A DNA stretch of 9,501 nt from Actinomycetes bacterium. Lineage in GTDB: Bacteria; Actinomycetota; Acidimicrobiia; Acidimicrobiales; Palsa-688. The stretch spans positions 1 through 9,501 of the forward strand of contig JAKAQB010000100.1 in NCBI GenBank assembly GCA_021811865.1, read 5' to 3'. Shown one piece after another: positions 1 to 6,516 of this stretch. Position 1 is the stretch's first letter; every line of letters starts with the position of its first letter. The position numbers and the translations under genes are program-made. Below the pieces are notes generated by a model that was given only the letters and a program-made list of their open reading frames with translations, made no database searches and was not told the origin of the DNA.

Positions 1-73
1 ATGGTAAATGAAAGACCTTCGCGATCGAGAGGACGACCGAATCCCGAGCAATCTGCGTGATGTGCCGCTAGCA

Positions 74-120
74 CTCTATGAAAAGTGGGAAGCGAACGAG
101 TTTCCTGCTGCTTCATAGAG
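74..120. repeat. Inverted repeat, 9-bp arms, in intergenic DNA
   Basis: CTCTATGAA at 74-82 is the exact reverse complement of TTCATAGAG at 112-120, separated by 29 bases. A shorter competing pair, GAAGC at 89-93 and GCTTC at 110-114, lies inside. The repeat sits in AT-richer DNA beyond the end of the small minus-strand ORF at 156-371. It could be an operator, a weak terminator or a remnant of a mobile-element end. There is no T-run typical of an intrinsic terminator, and no function can be assigned. Chance occurrence is possible. Confidence 0.35.
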
Positions 121-155
121 ATAGGTCGTCGCAGTAATGCGCTCGCTCGCGATCG

Positions 156-371
156 TCAGTCCCGCGGGGTCGCTTGGGTGTTATTCGCTTCGCTCAGCAG
201 GTCGGTGATCGCCCGTTCCAACTGACTGTCTGCTTGGGCGCAGGACCACTCTGCCTTAGCCACCTGGAGACTGGGACCGGGGGTAACGCACGTGGGCGGT
301 GATCGGTGGTGCTCCACACCCGGCGCTTCAGCTTCAGCACGCCGTTGCACGTACTCCTCGTGGGTCATCAT
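156..371 (-). CDS. Hypothetical small protein (71 aa), doubtful
   Basis: This minus-strand ORF would encode 71 residues starting with two consecutive methionines (MMTHEEYVQRRAEAE). The N-terminus is charged and helix-prone, the middle is proline-rich (RSPPTCVTPGPS), and a second possible helix (AKAEWSCAQADSQLERAI) follows. I recognise no family, and there is no signal peptide or membrane segment. No clear Shine-Dalgarno precedes either methionine. It lies about 80 bases downstream of the zinc-ribbon gene on the same strand, so it could be a second gene of the same transcript. The lower GC content here makes a chance ORF of this size more likely than elsewhere in the window, so confidence is low. 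Confidence 0.3.
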   Translation of the reverse strand: MMTHEEYVQRRAEAEAPGVEHHRSPPTCVTPGPSLQVAKAEWSCAQADSQLERAITDLLSEANNTQATPRD

Positions 372-452
372 GGCGGCGCTGGCCTTCAGGCCCGCGGGTT
401 CGCCCGCAACCGTGATGCAGGTCCTAGCGTAGATTGGGCGACTGGTCAGCTA

Positions 453-863
453 CTAGGGGGCCGTCCTAGCTGAGCCATGATAGCGGTGGTGACTGAGCGG
501 CTCATCCTGGCTAAAGACGGATCCATCCGAGCGGGTCACCTTCTCAGTGTAACGGTCGCTTTGTCTGTTGATCGTGCGGTAAATCTTGGCGGTGGTCCCA
601 TCGGCCTGCCGGCGCTCGCCCCATCGAATCTCGATTGACCTACGCTCTTTTCGGGGCAAAGGGCTCAGGTCGGAGTTGACCGGGATAAGTCGAAGAATAT
701 AGACCTCGCCAGGGGGTGGATCTTCCGACAAGAAAGCTGCTCGACAAGTCTCACATTGTCCTGATCCGTTTCCGAGGTCCGGCGACGGAGAGCCCGAGCA
801 CTCAGGGCAGGATGCCGGATAGTCCGCGTAAGGTTGTACTGAAGGGCTCAGCGTCCATGACAT
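453..863 (-). CDS. Hypothetical zinc-ribbon protein (136 aa)
   Basis: The protein has two CxxC knuckles near its N-terminus (CPEC at about residues 19-22 and CETC at about 37-40, counting from the ATG at 863), the spacing expected of a small zinc ribbon. The rest is charged and soluble, with segments such as VYILRLIPV and EIRWGERRQADGT, and a histidine-rich tail (DEPLSHHRYHGSA). I recognise no named family. I chose the ATG at 861-863. An in-frame GTG at 899 would add 12 residues, and neither start has a convincing Shine-Dalgarno. A LexA-box-like palindrome lies 46 to 82 bases upstream, depending on the start, so damage-inducible expression is possible (inferred). The gene lies on the same strand as, and downstream of, the decayed recombinase, and is probably cargo or accessory DNA. 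The paired cysteines and continuous frame favour a real gene; the function is unknown. Confidence 0.55.
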   Translation of the reverse strand: MSWTLSPSVQPYADYPASCPECSGSPSPDLGNGSGQCETCRAAFLSEDPPPGEVYILRLIPVNSDLSPLPRKERRSIEIRWGERRQADGTTAKIYRTINRQSDRYTEKVTRSDGSVFSQDEPLSHHRYHGSARTAP

Positions 864-945
864 AGCGGGTGCCTGCGAGCGTATCCAGTGAAGAAGCACG
901 GGAGCGTGGATCCACAGATGCAGGTCTCACGGATACCTTTGGTGC

Positions 946-959
946 CGAACATATGTTTG
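946..959. promoter_or_regulatory. Putative LexA (SOS) box
   Basis: CGAACATATGTTTG at 946-959 matches the Gram-positive/actinobacterial LexA operator, which has CGAAC and GTTCG half-sites around four A/T-rich bases, with a single departure (T for C in the right half). The core GAAC-ATAT-GTT is intact. It sits in the roughly 115-base gap between the 3' end of the recombinase relic and the start of the minus-strand zinc-ribbon gene, the natural place for that gene's promoter. It also lies 24 bases upstream of an ATG at 984 on the plus strand. Binding by LexA is inferred from the motif only. Confidence 0.5.
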
Positions 960-1013
960 TAATTCTAGCTCGTTGGTGCGACAATGCGGTGTACGGTCTG
1001 CCGGGAAGGTGAC

Positions 1014-2311
1014 CTATCCCCATCTCCCCCTGATCGCGACACCCGAGTTCACAAGCACCTTGCGGACGGTGGTCACCGAGTAGCCGACCTGGGATCCGAC
1101 CCCAGCGAGCGTCAGCCCCATGCCGTAGAGACGAATCATCTCGTCGGCCAGGGCATCGGAGGGCGGCTGGAAGCGCATCGCGATCCCTTGCTGGTGGAGC
1201 TTCCGTGAAACGGTCCGACGGTCGACCTGGAACCGCTTGGCCAGTTGGTAAACGGACGCCCCCGACTGATAGTCCTGAACGAGGCTGGTGAGCTGTAAGG
1301 GGGTGAGCCGCATGGCCTTCTTCGGCAGCATTCGCTGCTTCCGCAGTCGAGTTGGTCCGGATAGGTCAAGCTTTCTGTAGTGGGTGAGTGCCCGCGACAG
1401 GGGTGAGCGAGAGTTCGACAACGATCGCACGAGGACCACCACATCTCGTAATTCCCGCCGCGTCGGCGCGGACGCTGGGACGTACGCCCTGGCGCAGTTG
1501 GTGGCGAACCGCATGGCGGTCTCCAGGATCACTTGCCACTCGGCGAGATGCGCGTCGACGGCGGCGAGCCGTTCTTCTGCTTCCCGGATGTCGGAGCCGA
1601 TGCGTGCCTCCTCCATCTTGATGGTGGCGACGTCGATCGCTCCGGCGTAGTACGCGTCGGGAGGCTTGCGTCGTTCGGCCTCTGCCTTGGCGAGCTTGCG
1701 GGTGAGGAACTCTCGTTCGGAGGCGTTGCGGTGCTGGCGGAGGGTGATCTCGGTCTCCAGCTCCCCGCGGAGACGCGCGAGCCATGACGTCGGCAGCTCG
1801 ATCGTCTCGTAGAGGTGTTCGACTCGGGCTTCGAGGTGAAGGTCCAGCACGCGACCGAAGGTGGTTGTATCGGTGAGCGGCTTCTGGGTCGGGAACGATG
1901 TGGGCCACCTGACGTCCGCCGATCGTCTCTCGGACGTTCGTGTAGCCGAGCGGGGCAGAGTGTGGCCAGCCGCCCATCTTCGCCTTCTGGGACATGCCTT
2001 TTTTGATCTCGCTGGCGAGGTTGGCCGAGTAGAGCTCGACCATGAGCAGCGAGGCGGTCGATCTTGTAGACCACGACGGCGTCGACGTCGCCGTCCTCGG
2101 CGATGCGCGCGGGCATCTCTTTCAGCTGGGGCCGGTCGGCGGAGCGGGCGGACTCGCCCCGGTCGGCGCACTCGTCGACCAGATCCCAGCCATGGTCGTG
2201 GATGTGGCGGACGCAGGCCTCGCGCTGGGCGGGGATGGAGAAGCCCTCCTCGCCCTCGCCGTGCTCGGCCTGCCCGCGCGTCGAGACTCGTAGGTAGATC
2301 ACGCAGCGCAC
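1014..2311 (-). pseudogene. Large serine recombinase, decayed (two frame breaks, three internal deletions)
   Basis: This is a relic of a large serine recombinase, the type that integrates phages and integrative elements by cutting DNA with a catalytic serine. From a GTG at 2311, the frame gives the resolvase N-terminus with catalytic Ser10 (YLRVS), then SIPAQREAC, DRGESARSADRP and YKIDRLA. Around 2053-2043 it breaks, and the next frame resumes at VELYSANLASEIKKGM, so about 45 residues of the catalytic domain are missing. This frame runs through GGWPHSAPLGY to IVPDPE and breaks again at 1885-1880, where most of the 'recombinase' domain is missing. The third frame starts at KPLTDTTTF. At about 1841-1833 it jumps in frame to LEARVEHLYE, skipping the cysteine zinc ribbon. 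A long coiled coil follows (SEREFLTRKLAKAEAERR), then a double helix-turn-helix (about 1313-1015: GASVYQLAKRFQVDRRTVSR and GYSVTTVRKV). The missing parts are judged from memory of the family. The product cannot be an active recombinase. Confidence 0.85.
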
Positions 2312-2316
2312 TGTCG

Positions 2317-2324
2317 CCCTCCTT
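2317..2324 (-). promoter_or_regulatory. Ribosome binding site of the recombinase relic
   Basis: On the minus strand AAGGAGGG lies 5 bases before the GTG at 2309-2311. This near-perfect Shine-Dalgarno fixes the GTG as the ancestral start, giving the expected N-terminus MRCVIYLRVS. The intact site suggests the decay of the coding region is recent or that the N-terminal fragment is still translated. Confidence 0.65.
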
Positions 2325-2950
2325 GCTTGCGGATCAATGCCTTCCCATGGGACACGGCTCGATCAGACCTCGACGGGGCCGGGTGCACCGGGTCCGGGCG
2401 CCTTGGGGGCCCGTGGGCGCCGACGCGCCGCCGGGGCGCCACCTCTCCCTGCCTCCGCGGCAGGGCGGCCCACGTCGCCACCAGGGCGGCGCCCGTGGCC
2501 GGGTCGGTCCCGGTGGGCCGTGCTCAGGATTGCTTCCCGGCGGTGGCGACGTCGATGAGCTGGCGACGCGGGCGCATCGAGCCGCCCGGCAAGACTCGTG
2601 CCGAGACGCATGACGATTGGCGATCGACGCCGCCGAGATGTCACGAACTCCTCAGTTGGAGCGGCACGGCCCAACGTCTGAGGACCCTGTACGACACCGA
2701 TAACTGCGCCGGTGCCGTGACCCGCGTCGACGGTGTCACACCAGCCCGAGAGCGAGAGAGGCCGTACTGCGGCGCGTCGCAGCTGGGGCAGTCCCAACGG
2801 TTCGCGGCGCGGGCGGGCGGGCCTGACCATGAACCCGGCGTGAAACGCCGATGAGAGGAGTCTCACCAGACCTTCACCCCCCCTTCAACTCGCGAGCACA
2901 CGCTGAGCCGGGTCCGAAACCATGCGGCCCGCAGCGGCGGGCGCTCGTGC
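2325..2950. other. GC-rich stretch without a supportable gene; probable operon leader
   Basis: About 630 bases separate the start of the minus-strand recombinase relic from the plus-strand glycan operon, so promoters for both directions should lie here. Several overlapping ORFs exist on both strands, but their translations are low-complexity runs rich in Arg, Pro, Gly and Ala with no family resemblance, as expected of GC-rich DNA with few stops. Two structures are visible. One is a perfect 6-bp hairpin, CGGCGT-GAA-ACGCCG, at 2836-2850. The other is an inverted pair, GTGAC at 2717-2721 and GTCAC at 2735-2739, around the palindrome CGTCGACG at 2725-2732. I could not pick a convincing -35/-10 pair. 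Confidence 0.5.
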
Positions 2951-2960
2951 GGAGGGAAGG
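2951..2960 (+). promoter_or_regulatory. Ribosome binding site deciding the epimerase start
   Basis: GGAGGGAAGG lies directly before the ATG at 2964, with 7 bases between GGAGGG and the start codon. It favours this ATG over the in-frame ATG at 2922, which has no comparable site. Confidence 0.65.
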
Positions 2961-2963
2961 TCC

Positions 2964-3953
2964 ATGGAAGCAGCAGGAAGCACCCGCAGGCGCCGAGGGC
3001 GCAGGTGCGTCGTCACCGGCTCGGCAGGGTTCATCGGCTCGACGTTGTGCGCGCGCCTCGCCCGGGAGGGGTGGGCGGTCACGGGGGTCGACGCCTTCAC
3101 CGACAGCTACGACCCGGTCGAGAAGGTCCTGCGCGCCGCCAGCCTCACCCGGGTCGCCGGCACCACCCTGGTCGTGGGCGACCTCGCCGAGCTCGACCTG
3201 GCCCGGGTGTTCGACGACGCCGAGGTCGTGTTCCACCTGGCCGGCAGGGCGGGGGTCCGTCCGAGCTTCTCCCAGGAGGAGCGGTACGTCCACGACAACG
3301 TCGTCACCACCGAGCGGGTGGTGGCGGCCGCCCGCCAATCGGGTGTCCGCCGCATCGTCTACGCCTCGTCGTCCTCGGTCTACGGCGACGGCGACGCGCC
3401 GTTCCGAGAGGACGCCGCCCCGAGCCCCATCTCCCCCTACGGCCGCACCAAGCTCGAGGCCGAGCGGTGCTGCCTCGCTGCGTCGGGGGCCGACCTCGAG
3501 GCGGTGGCACTGCGGTACTTCACCGTTTTCGGTCCCGGCCAGCGGCCCGACATGGGGCTGCGGCTCTTCGCCGAGGCGGCACTGGCCGGCCGGCCGATCA
3601 CCTTGTTCGGGGACGGGACGCAGCGGCGCGACTTCACCTACGTGCACGACGTGGTCGCGGCCACGGTCGCCGCGGCCGACGCACCGGCCGCGGGGCTCGC
3701 CGTCAACGTGGGGGGTGGCGCCAGCGTCAGCTTGCTCGAGGTGTTCGACCTCTTGCGGCGGCTGGTCGCGACCGAGCTCCTGGTCGACGTGCAGCCCTTC
3801 GCCCGCGGGGACGTCCGGGTGACCTCCGCCGACCTCAGCCGGTCCGCGGAGCTGCTCGGGTTCGCGCCGCAGGTGCCGTTCGCCGTCGGCTACGAGCGCC
3901 AGGTGTCGTGGCTCCGCGACCGCCTCGACCAGTCGATGGTGCGCTCGGCATGA
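2964..3953 (+). CDS. NAD-dependent epimerase/dehydratase (sugar-nucleotide, GalE-like)
   Basis: A 329-residue extended short-chain dehydrogenase, close to the usual length for UDP-sugar 4-epimerases. After a short basic leader it has the Rossmann dinucleotide motif GSAGFIG (about residues 19-25), the acidic NAD-ribose residue in GVDAF, FHLAGRAGVRPS, and the catalytic set: Ser in YASSSSVYG (about 134-142) plus YGRTK (Tyr159, Lys163). ALRYFTVFGPGQRPDM and LFGDGTQRRDFTYVHDV are hallmarks of the sugar-nucleotide epimerase/dehydratase group. It probably epimerises or otherwise modifies an NDP-sugar in the cytoplasm to feed the glycosyltransferases downstream. UDP-glucose or UDP-glucuronate 4-epimerase are the nearest guesses, but the sequence does not settle the substrate. 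The start is set by the Shine-Dalgarno at 2951-2960. It is the first gene of the operon, and its TGA overlaps the next ATG. Confidence 0.88.
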   Translation: MEAAGSTRRRRGRRCVVTGSAGFIGSTLCARLAREGWAVTGVDAFTDSYDPVEKVLRAASLTRVAGTTLVVGDLAELDLARVFDDAEVVFHLAGRAGVRPSFSQEERYVHDNVVTTERVVAAARQSGVRRIVYASSSSVYGDGDAPFREDAAPSPISPYGRTKLEAERCCLAASGADLEAVALRYFTVFGPGQRPDMGLRLFAEAALAGRPITLFGDGTQRRDFTYVHDVVAATVAAADAPAAGLAVNVGGGASVSLLEVFDLLRRLVATELLVDVQPFARGDVRVTSADLSRSAELLGFAPQVPFAVGYERQVSWLRDRLDQSMVRSA

Positions 3954-5170
3954 CCACCCCCACCCTGCTCTCCCGGGTGCTGCTCTACTCGCACGACACC
4001 TACGGCCTCGGCCACCTCCGCCGGAACCTGGTCCTGGCGCGCTCGCTGCTGACCTCGCCTGCGCCGCCGCAGGTGGTGCTGGCCAGCGGCTCGCCGGTCA
4101 TCGACCGGGTCCCCCTGCCCACCGGGCTGGCGTGCGTGCCGCTCCCGCCGGTGGTGAAGAGGGGGGCAGAGGAGTACGACTCGCTCGACCCCTCCCTCGG
4201 CATCTCGCTCGTGCGGCGGGCCCGGAGCGCGGTCCTGTCCGACGTGGTGGCCCGGTGGCAGCCCGACGTCCTCGTCGTCGACCATGCGCCGCACGGGATG
4301 AAGGGCGAGCTCCTGCCCGTCTTCGACACCCTGCGACGGCGGTCCCCCCGCACCAAGGTGGTGCTCGGCCTGCGCGACATCCTCGACGAGCCCGAGCGGG
4401 TGCTGACCGCCTGGCGTGCCGAGGGCGTGGTGGAGACGCTCGAACGCGTCTACGACGCGATCCTCGTCTACGGCGAGCGATCGGTGTTCGACCTGGCCCG
4501 CCTGTACCGGCTCCCGCCGACGGTGGCGGCCCGGCTCGTCTACTGCGGCTACGTCGCGGGCGCACCGCCGGCCGGACCGGCAGCCCCACCGGGGCTCGAG
4601 CCCGGCACCGAGTACGTCCTCGGCACCGTGGGTGGCGGCGGCGACGGCGTCGAGGTGCTGGTGGCGACGGCACAGGCTGCGGCCGCTGCCGGCCTCGCCG
4701 CGGTCCTGTGCACCGGACCGCTGATGCCGGCGGCCGACCGGGCCCACCTCGCCGGCGAGGTGGGGGGGCGGCCCGGGGTGGTCGTCGTCGAGCACCTGAC
4801 CGACCTCGTGGGCGTGGCCGCCGGTGCCCGGTGCGTGGTGAGCCGGGGTGGCTACAACAGCATGTGCGAGCTGGTCAGCCTGGGTGTCCCCGCCGTGGTC
4901 GTGCCCCGGTCGGCCCCCAGGGTTGAGCAGGTCCTGCGGGCCGAGGCGTTCGCCCGCAGGGGACTCGTGCGGGTGGTCCGGGAGGCGGATGGCTTCGTCG
5001 GGTCGCTGGTTCGGGCGGTGGCTGAGGCCGCCGCGGGGGTGGCGCGCCCGCACGAGCAGCTCCCGCTCGACGGCGGCGCCCGGACGGTCGACGCCGTGCG
5101 CCGGCTGGTGGCGAGCGCCCCGGCGGCTGACGGTGGGGCGCCGGACGAGACGCTCATGGTGCCGGCGTGA
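3950..5170 (+). CDS. MurG/GT28-like glycosyltransferase (COG4671 type)
   Basis: A 406-residue predicted glycosyltransferase of the GT-B fold. The N-terminal half opens with a beta strand and the loop YSHDTYGLGHLRRN (about residues 13-26), the acceptor-side signature of the 'predicted glycosyl transferase' group COG4671. It continues with LVVDHAPHGMKGELLP (about 108-123) and LGLRDILDEP (about 139-148). The C-terminal nucleotide-sugar half carries a glycine-rich strand (LGTVGGGGDG, about 224-233) and the MurG/GT28-like donor site VSRGGYNSMCEL (about 297-308), followed by PRSAPRVEQ (about 319-327). It should transfer a sugar from an NDP-sugar to an unknown acceptor at the cytoplasmic membrane face. 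There are no membrane segments. Its ATG overlaps the epimerase stop by 4 bases (ATGA), and its own TGA overlaps the next GTG, so it is translationally coupled on both sides. Family is confident; donor and acceptor are unknown. Confidence 0.85.
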   Translation: MTTPTLLSRVLLYSHDTYGLGHLRRNLVLARSLLTSPAPPQVVLASGSPVIDRVPLPTGLACVPLPPVVKRGAEEYDSLDPSLGISLVRRARSAVLSDVVARWQPDVLVVDHAPHGMKGELLPVFDTLRRRSPRTKVVLGLRDILDEPERVLTAWRAEGVVETLERVYDAILVYGERSVFDLARLYRLPPTVAARLVYCGYVAGAPPAGPAAPPGLEPGTEYVLGTVGGGGDGVEVLVATAQAAAAAGLAAVLCTGPLMPAADRAHLAGEVGGRPGVVVVEHLTDLVGVAAGARCVVSRGGYNSMCELVSLGVPAVVVPRSAPRVEQVLRAEAFARRGLVRVVREADGFVGSLVRAVAEAAAGVARPHEQLPLDGGARTVDAVRRLVASAPAADGGAPDETLMVPA

Positions 5171-6516
5171 CCACCGCGCGGGCGACGGACGCCGGACCCA
5201 CCGTGTGCTACCTGACCAAGCGGTTCCCCCGGACGTCGGAGACCTTCATCCTCGACGAGATCCTGGGGCTCGAGGCCCTCGGCGTCCCGCTCCGCCTCTT
5301 CGCCCTCGCCGACCCCCGTGAGCGGGTCGTCCAGCCCGACGTCGCGCGGGTGGCGAGCCCCGTGCGGTACCTGCGGCGGGACGCGGGCCGCATCCGTGGG
5401 CCTGACCTGGCCCGCGCCCTCGCCGGCCACGGCCGGTTGGCGCGGCGCCACCCGCTGCGTTGGCTCGGGGTCGTGGGCCACGTGCTGGTCGCACGGGGGC
5501 ACCAGTCGACCTTCCGCCACCTGCTCGAGGCGGGAACCATGGCGACCGAGGTGGAACGGGCGGGCGGGATCCACCTGCACGCCGCCTTCGCCCACGGCCC
5601 GGCCAGCGTCGCCCACTTCGTCTCGCTCCTCACCGGCGTGCCCTTCAGCTTCGCCGCCCACGCCAAGGACCTGTACCTGTCGAGCCCCGACATCCTCGGC
5701 ATCAAGGTGGCGGCCGCCCAGTTCGTGCTGGCGTGCTCGCAGAGCGCCGCCGACGAGCTCCGCCGGATCGTGGCGGCCCATCCCGACCCGGCCGTCCGGT
5801 CGGCGGTGGGCAAGGTGGTGCTCGCGCCCCACGGCGTCGACGTCGACCGGTTCCGGCCTGCCGTCCCGCACGACCGACAGGGACCGGTGTCGATGCTGGC
5901 CGTCGGCCGCCTCGTCCCGAAGAAGGGGTACCCCGTGCTGGTCGAGGCGCTCGAGATGCTCGCCGCCTCCGGGGTCGACGTCAGGTGCCGGGTCGTCGGC
6001 GACGGCGCGCTGCGCGACGACCTCACGGCGCGCCTCGACGCCGCGGGCCTGTCGGCGCGGGTGGCCATCCTCGGCACCCGCACCCACCAGGAGGTCGTCG
6101 AGGAGTACCGGCAGGCCGACGTCTTCGTCCAGGCCAGCGTGGTCACCGCCGACGGCGACCGCGACGGCATCCCCAACGCCGTCCTCGAGGCCATGGCCTG
6201 TGGGCTCCCGGTGGTGGCCACGGACGTCGCGGGGATCCCAGAGGTCGTGGACCACGGGCGGACTGGGCTGCTCGTCCCCCCCGGCGACCCGGCCGCCCTG
6301 GCCGGCGCCCTGGCCGGCCTCGCCGGCGACCGCGCCCTGCGGTCCCGGTTGGGCGCGGCCGCCCGGGCCCACGTCGAGGCCCATGCGTCCCGGGCGGTCT
6401 GCGTGGCTGCCGTGGCCAGCCGGTTCCCGGTTGCCGGCGACCGGGTGGCGGAGCGCCTCCGGCCCGACGGCCAGGTCGAGGGCGGACGGGCGGCGGCGGC
6501 GGCATGCCCGGCATGA
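5167..6516 (+). CDS. GT4 family glycosyltransferase (WcaL-like exopolysaccharide type)
   Basis: A 449-residue GT-B glycosyltransferase. The N-terminus has YLTKRFPRTSETFILDEI (about residues 15-32), typical of the WcaL-like group of exopolysaccharide transferases, followed by the acceptor-domain segment HAAFAHGPASVAHF (about 138-151) and FAAHAKDLY (about 162-170). The Glycos_transf_1 domain shows LAVGRLVPKKGYPVLVEAL (about 244-262), VVGDGALRDDL and DGIPNAVLEAMACGLPVVA (about 333-351). In the usual E-x7-E motif the first acid is Asp333 and the second Glu341. The last 30 residues are Ala/Gly/Arg-rich and probably disordered. The start is the GTG at 5167, overlapping the previous stop (GTGA); no Shine-Dalgarno is needed if translation is coupled. 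It probably adds one sugar to the growing glycan at the inner face of the membrane. Specificity cannot be read from the sequence. Confidence 0.88.
   Translation: MTTARATDAGPTVCYLTKRFPRTSETFILDEILGLEALGVPLRLFALADPRERVVQPDVARVASPVRYLRRDAGRIRGPDLARALAGHGRLARRHPLRWLGVVGHVLVARGHQSTFRHLLEAGTMATEVERAGGIHLHAAFAHGPASVAHFVSLLTGVPFSFAAHAKDLYLSSPDILGIKVAAAQFVLACSQSAADELRRIVAAHPDPAVRSAVGKVVLAPHGVDVDRFRPAVPHDRQGPVSMLAVGRLVPKKGYPVLVEALEMLAASGVDVRCRVVGDGALRDDLTARLDAAGLSARVAILGTRTHQEVVEEYRQADVFVQASVVTADGDRDGIPNAVLEAMACGLPVVATDVAGIPEVVDHGRTGLLVPPGDPAALAGALAGLAGDRALRSRLGAAARAHVEAHASRAVCVAAVASRFPVAGDRVAERLRPDGQVEGGRAAAAACPA

Noticed and set aside
1..60. Open frame MVNERPSRSRGRPNPEQSA at the left edge, ending at TGA 58-60
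   Set aside because: It has only 19 codons and could be the end of a gene outside the window or chance; nothing supports either.
453..469. Stem-loop CTAGG/CCTAG at the stop codon of the zinc-ribbon gene as a terminator
   Set aside because: The stem is only 5 bp and has no T-tract on the minus strand, so it is too weak to call.
984..1208. The full 74-aa plus-strand ORF starting MRCTVCREG
   Set aside because: Beyond about residue 13 it is only the complement of the recombinase HTH-coding region and shows no sensible protein character; only the first residues are kept as a tentative finding.
1880..2053. Programmed ribosomal frameshifting in the recombinase
   Set aside because: There is no slippery heptamer at the breaks, and family-conserved segments are missing at each, so deletion explains the pattern better.
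2524..2577. Short minus-strand ORF MRPRRQLIDVATAGKQS ahead of the recombinase
   Set aside because: It looks mildly protein-like and could be the end of a decayed gene, but it has only 17 codons, no RBS and no recognisable family.
2836..2850. Hairpin CGGCGT-GAA-ACGCCG as an intrinsic terminator
   Set aside because: No T-run follows on either strand and no gene ends here. It is noted only as a leader structure.
2327..2866. Overlapping ORFs on both strands between the recombinase relic and the epimerase
   Set aside because: The translations are low-complexity, no family is recognisable, no start has a good Shine-Dalgarno, and several frames are open at once in very GC-rich sequence.
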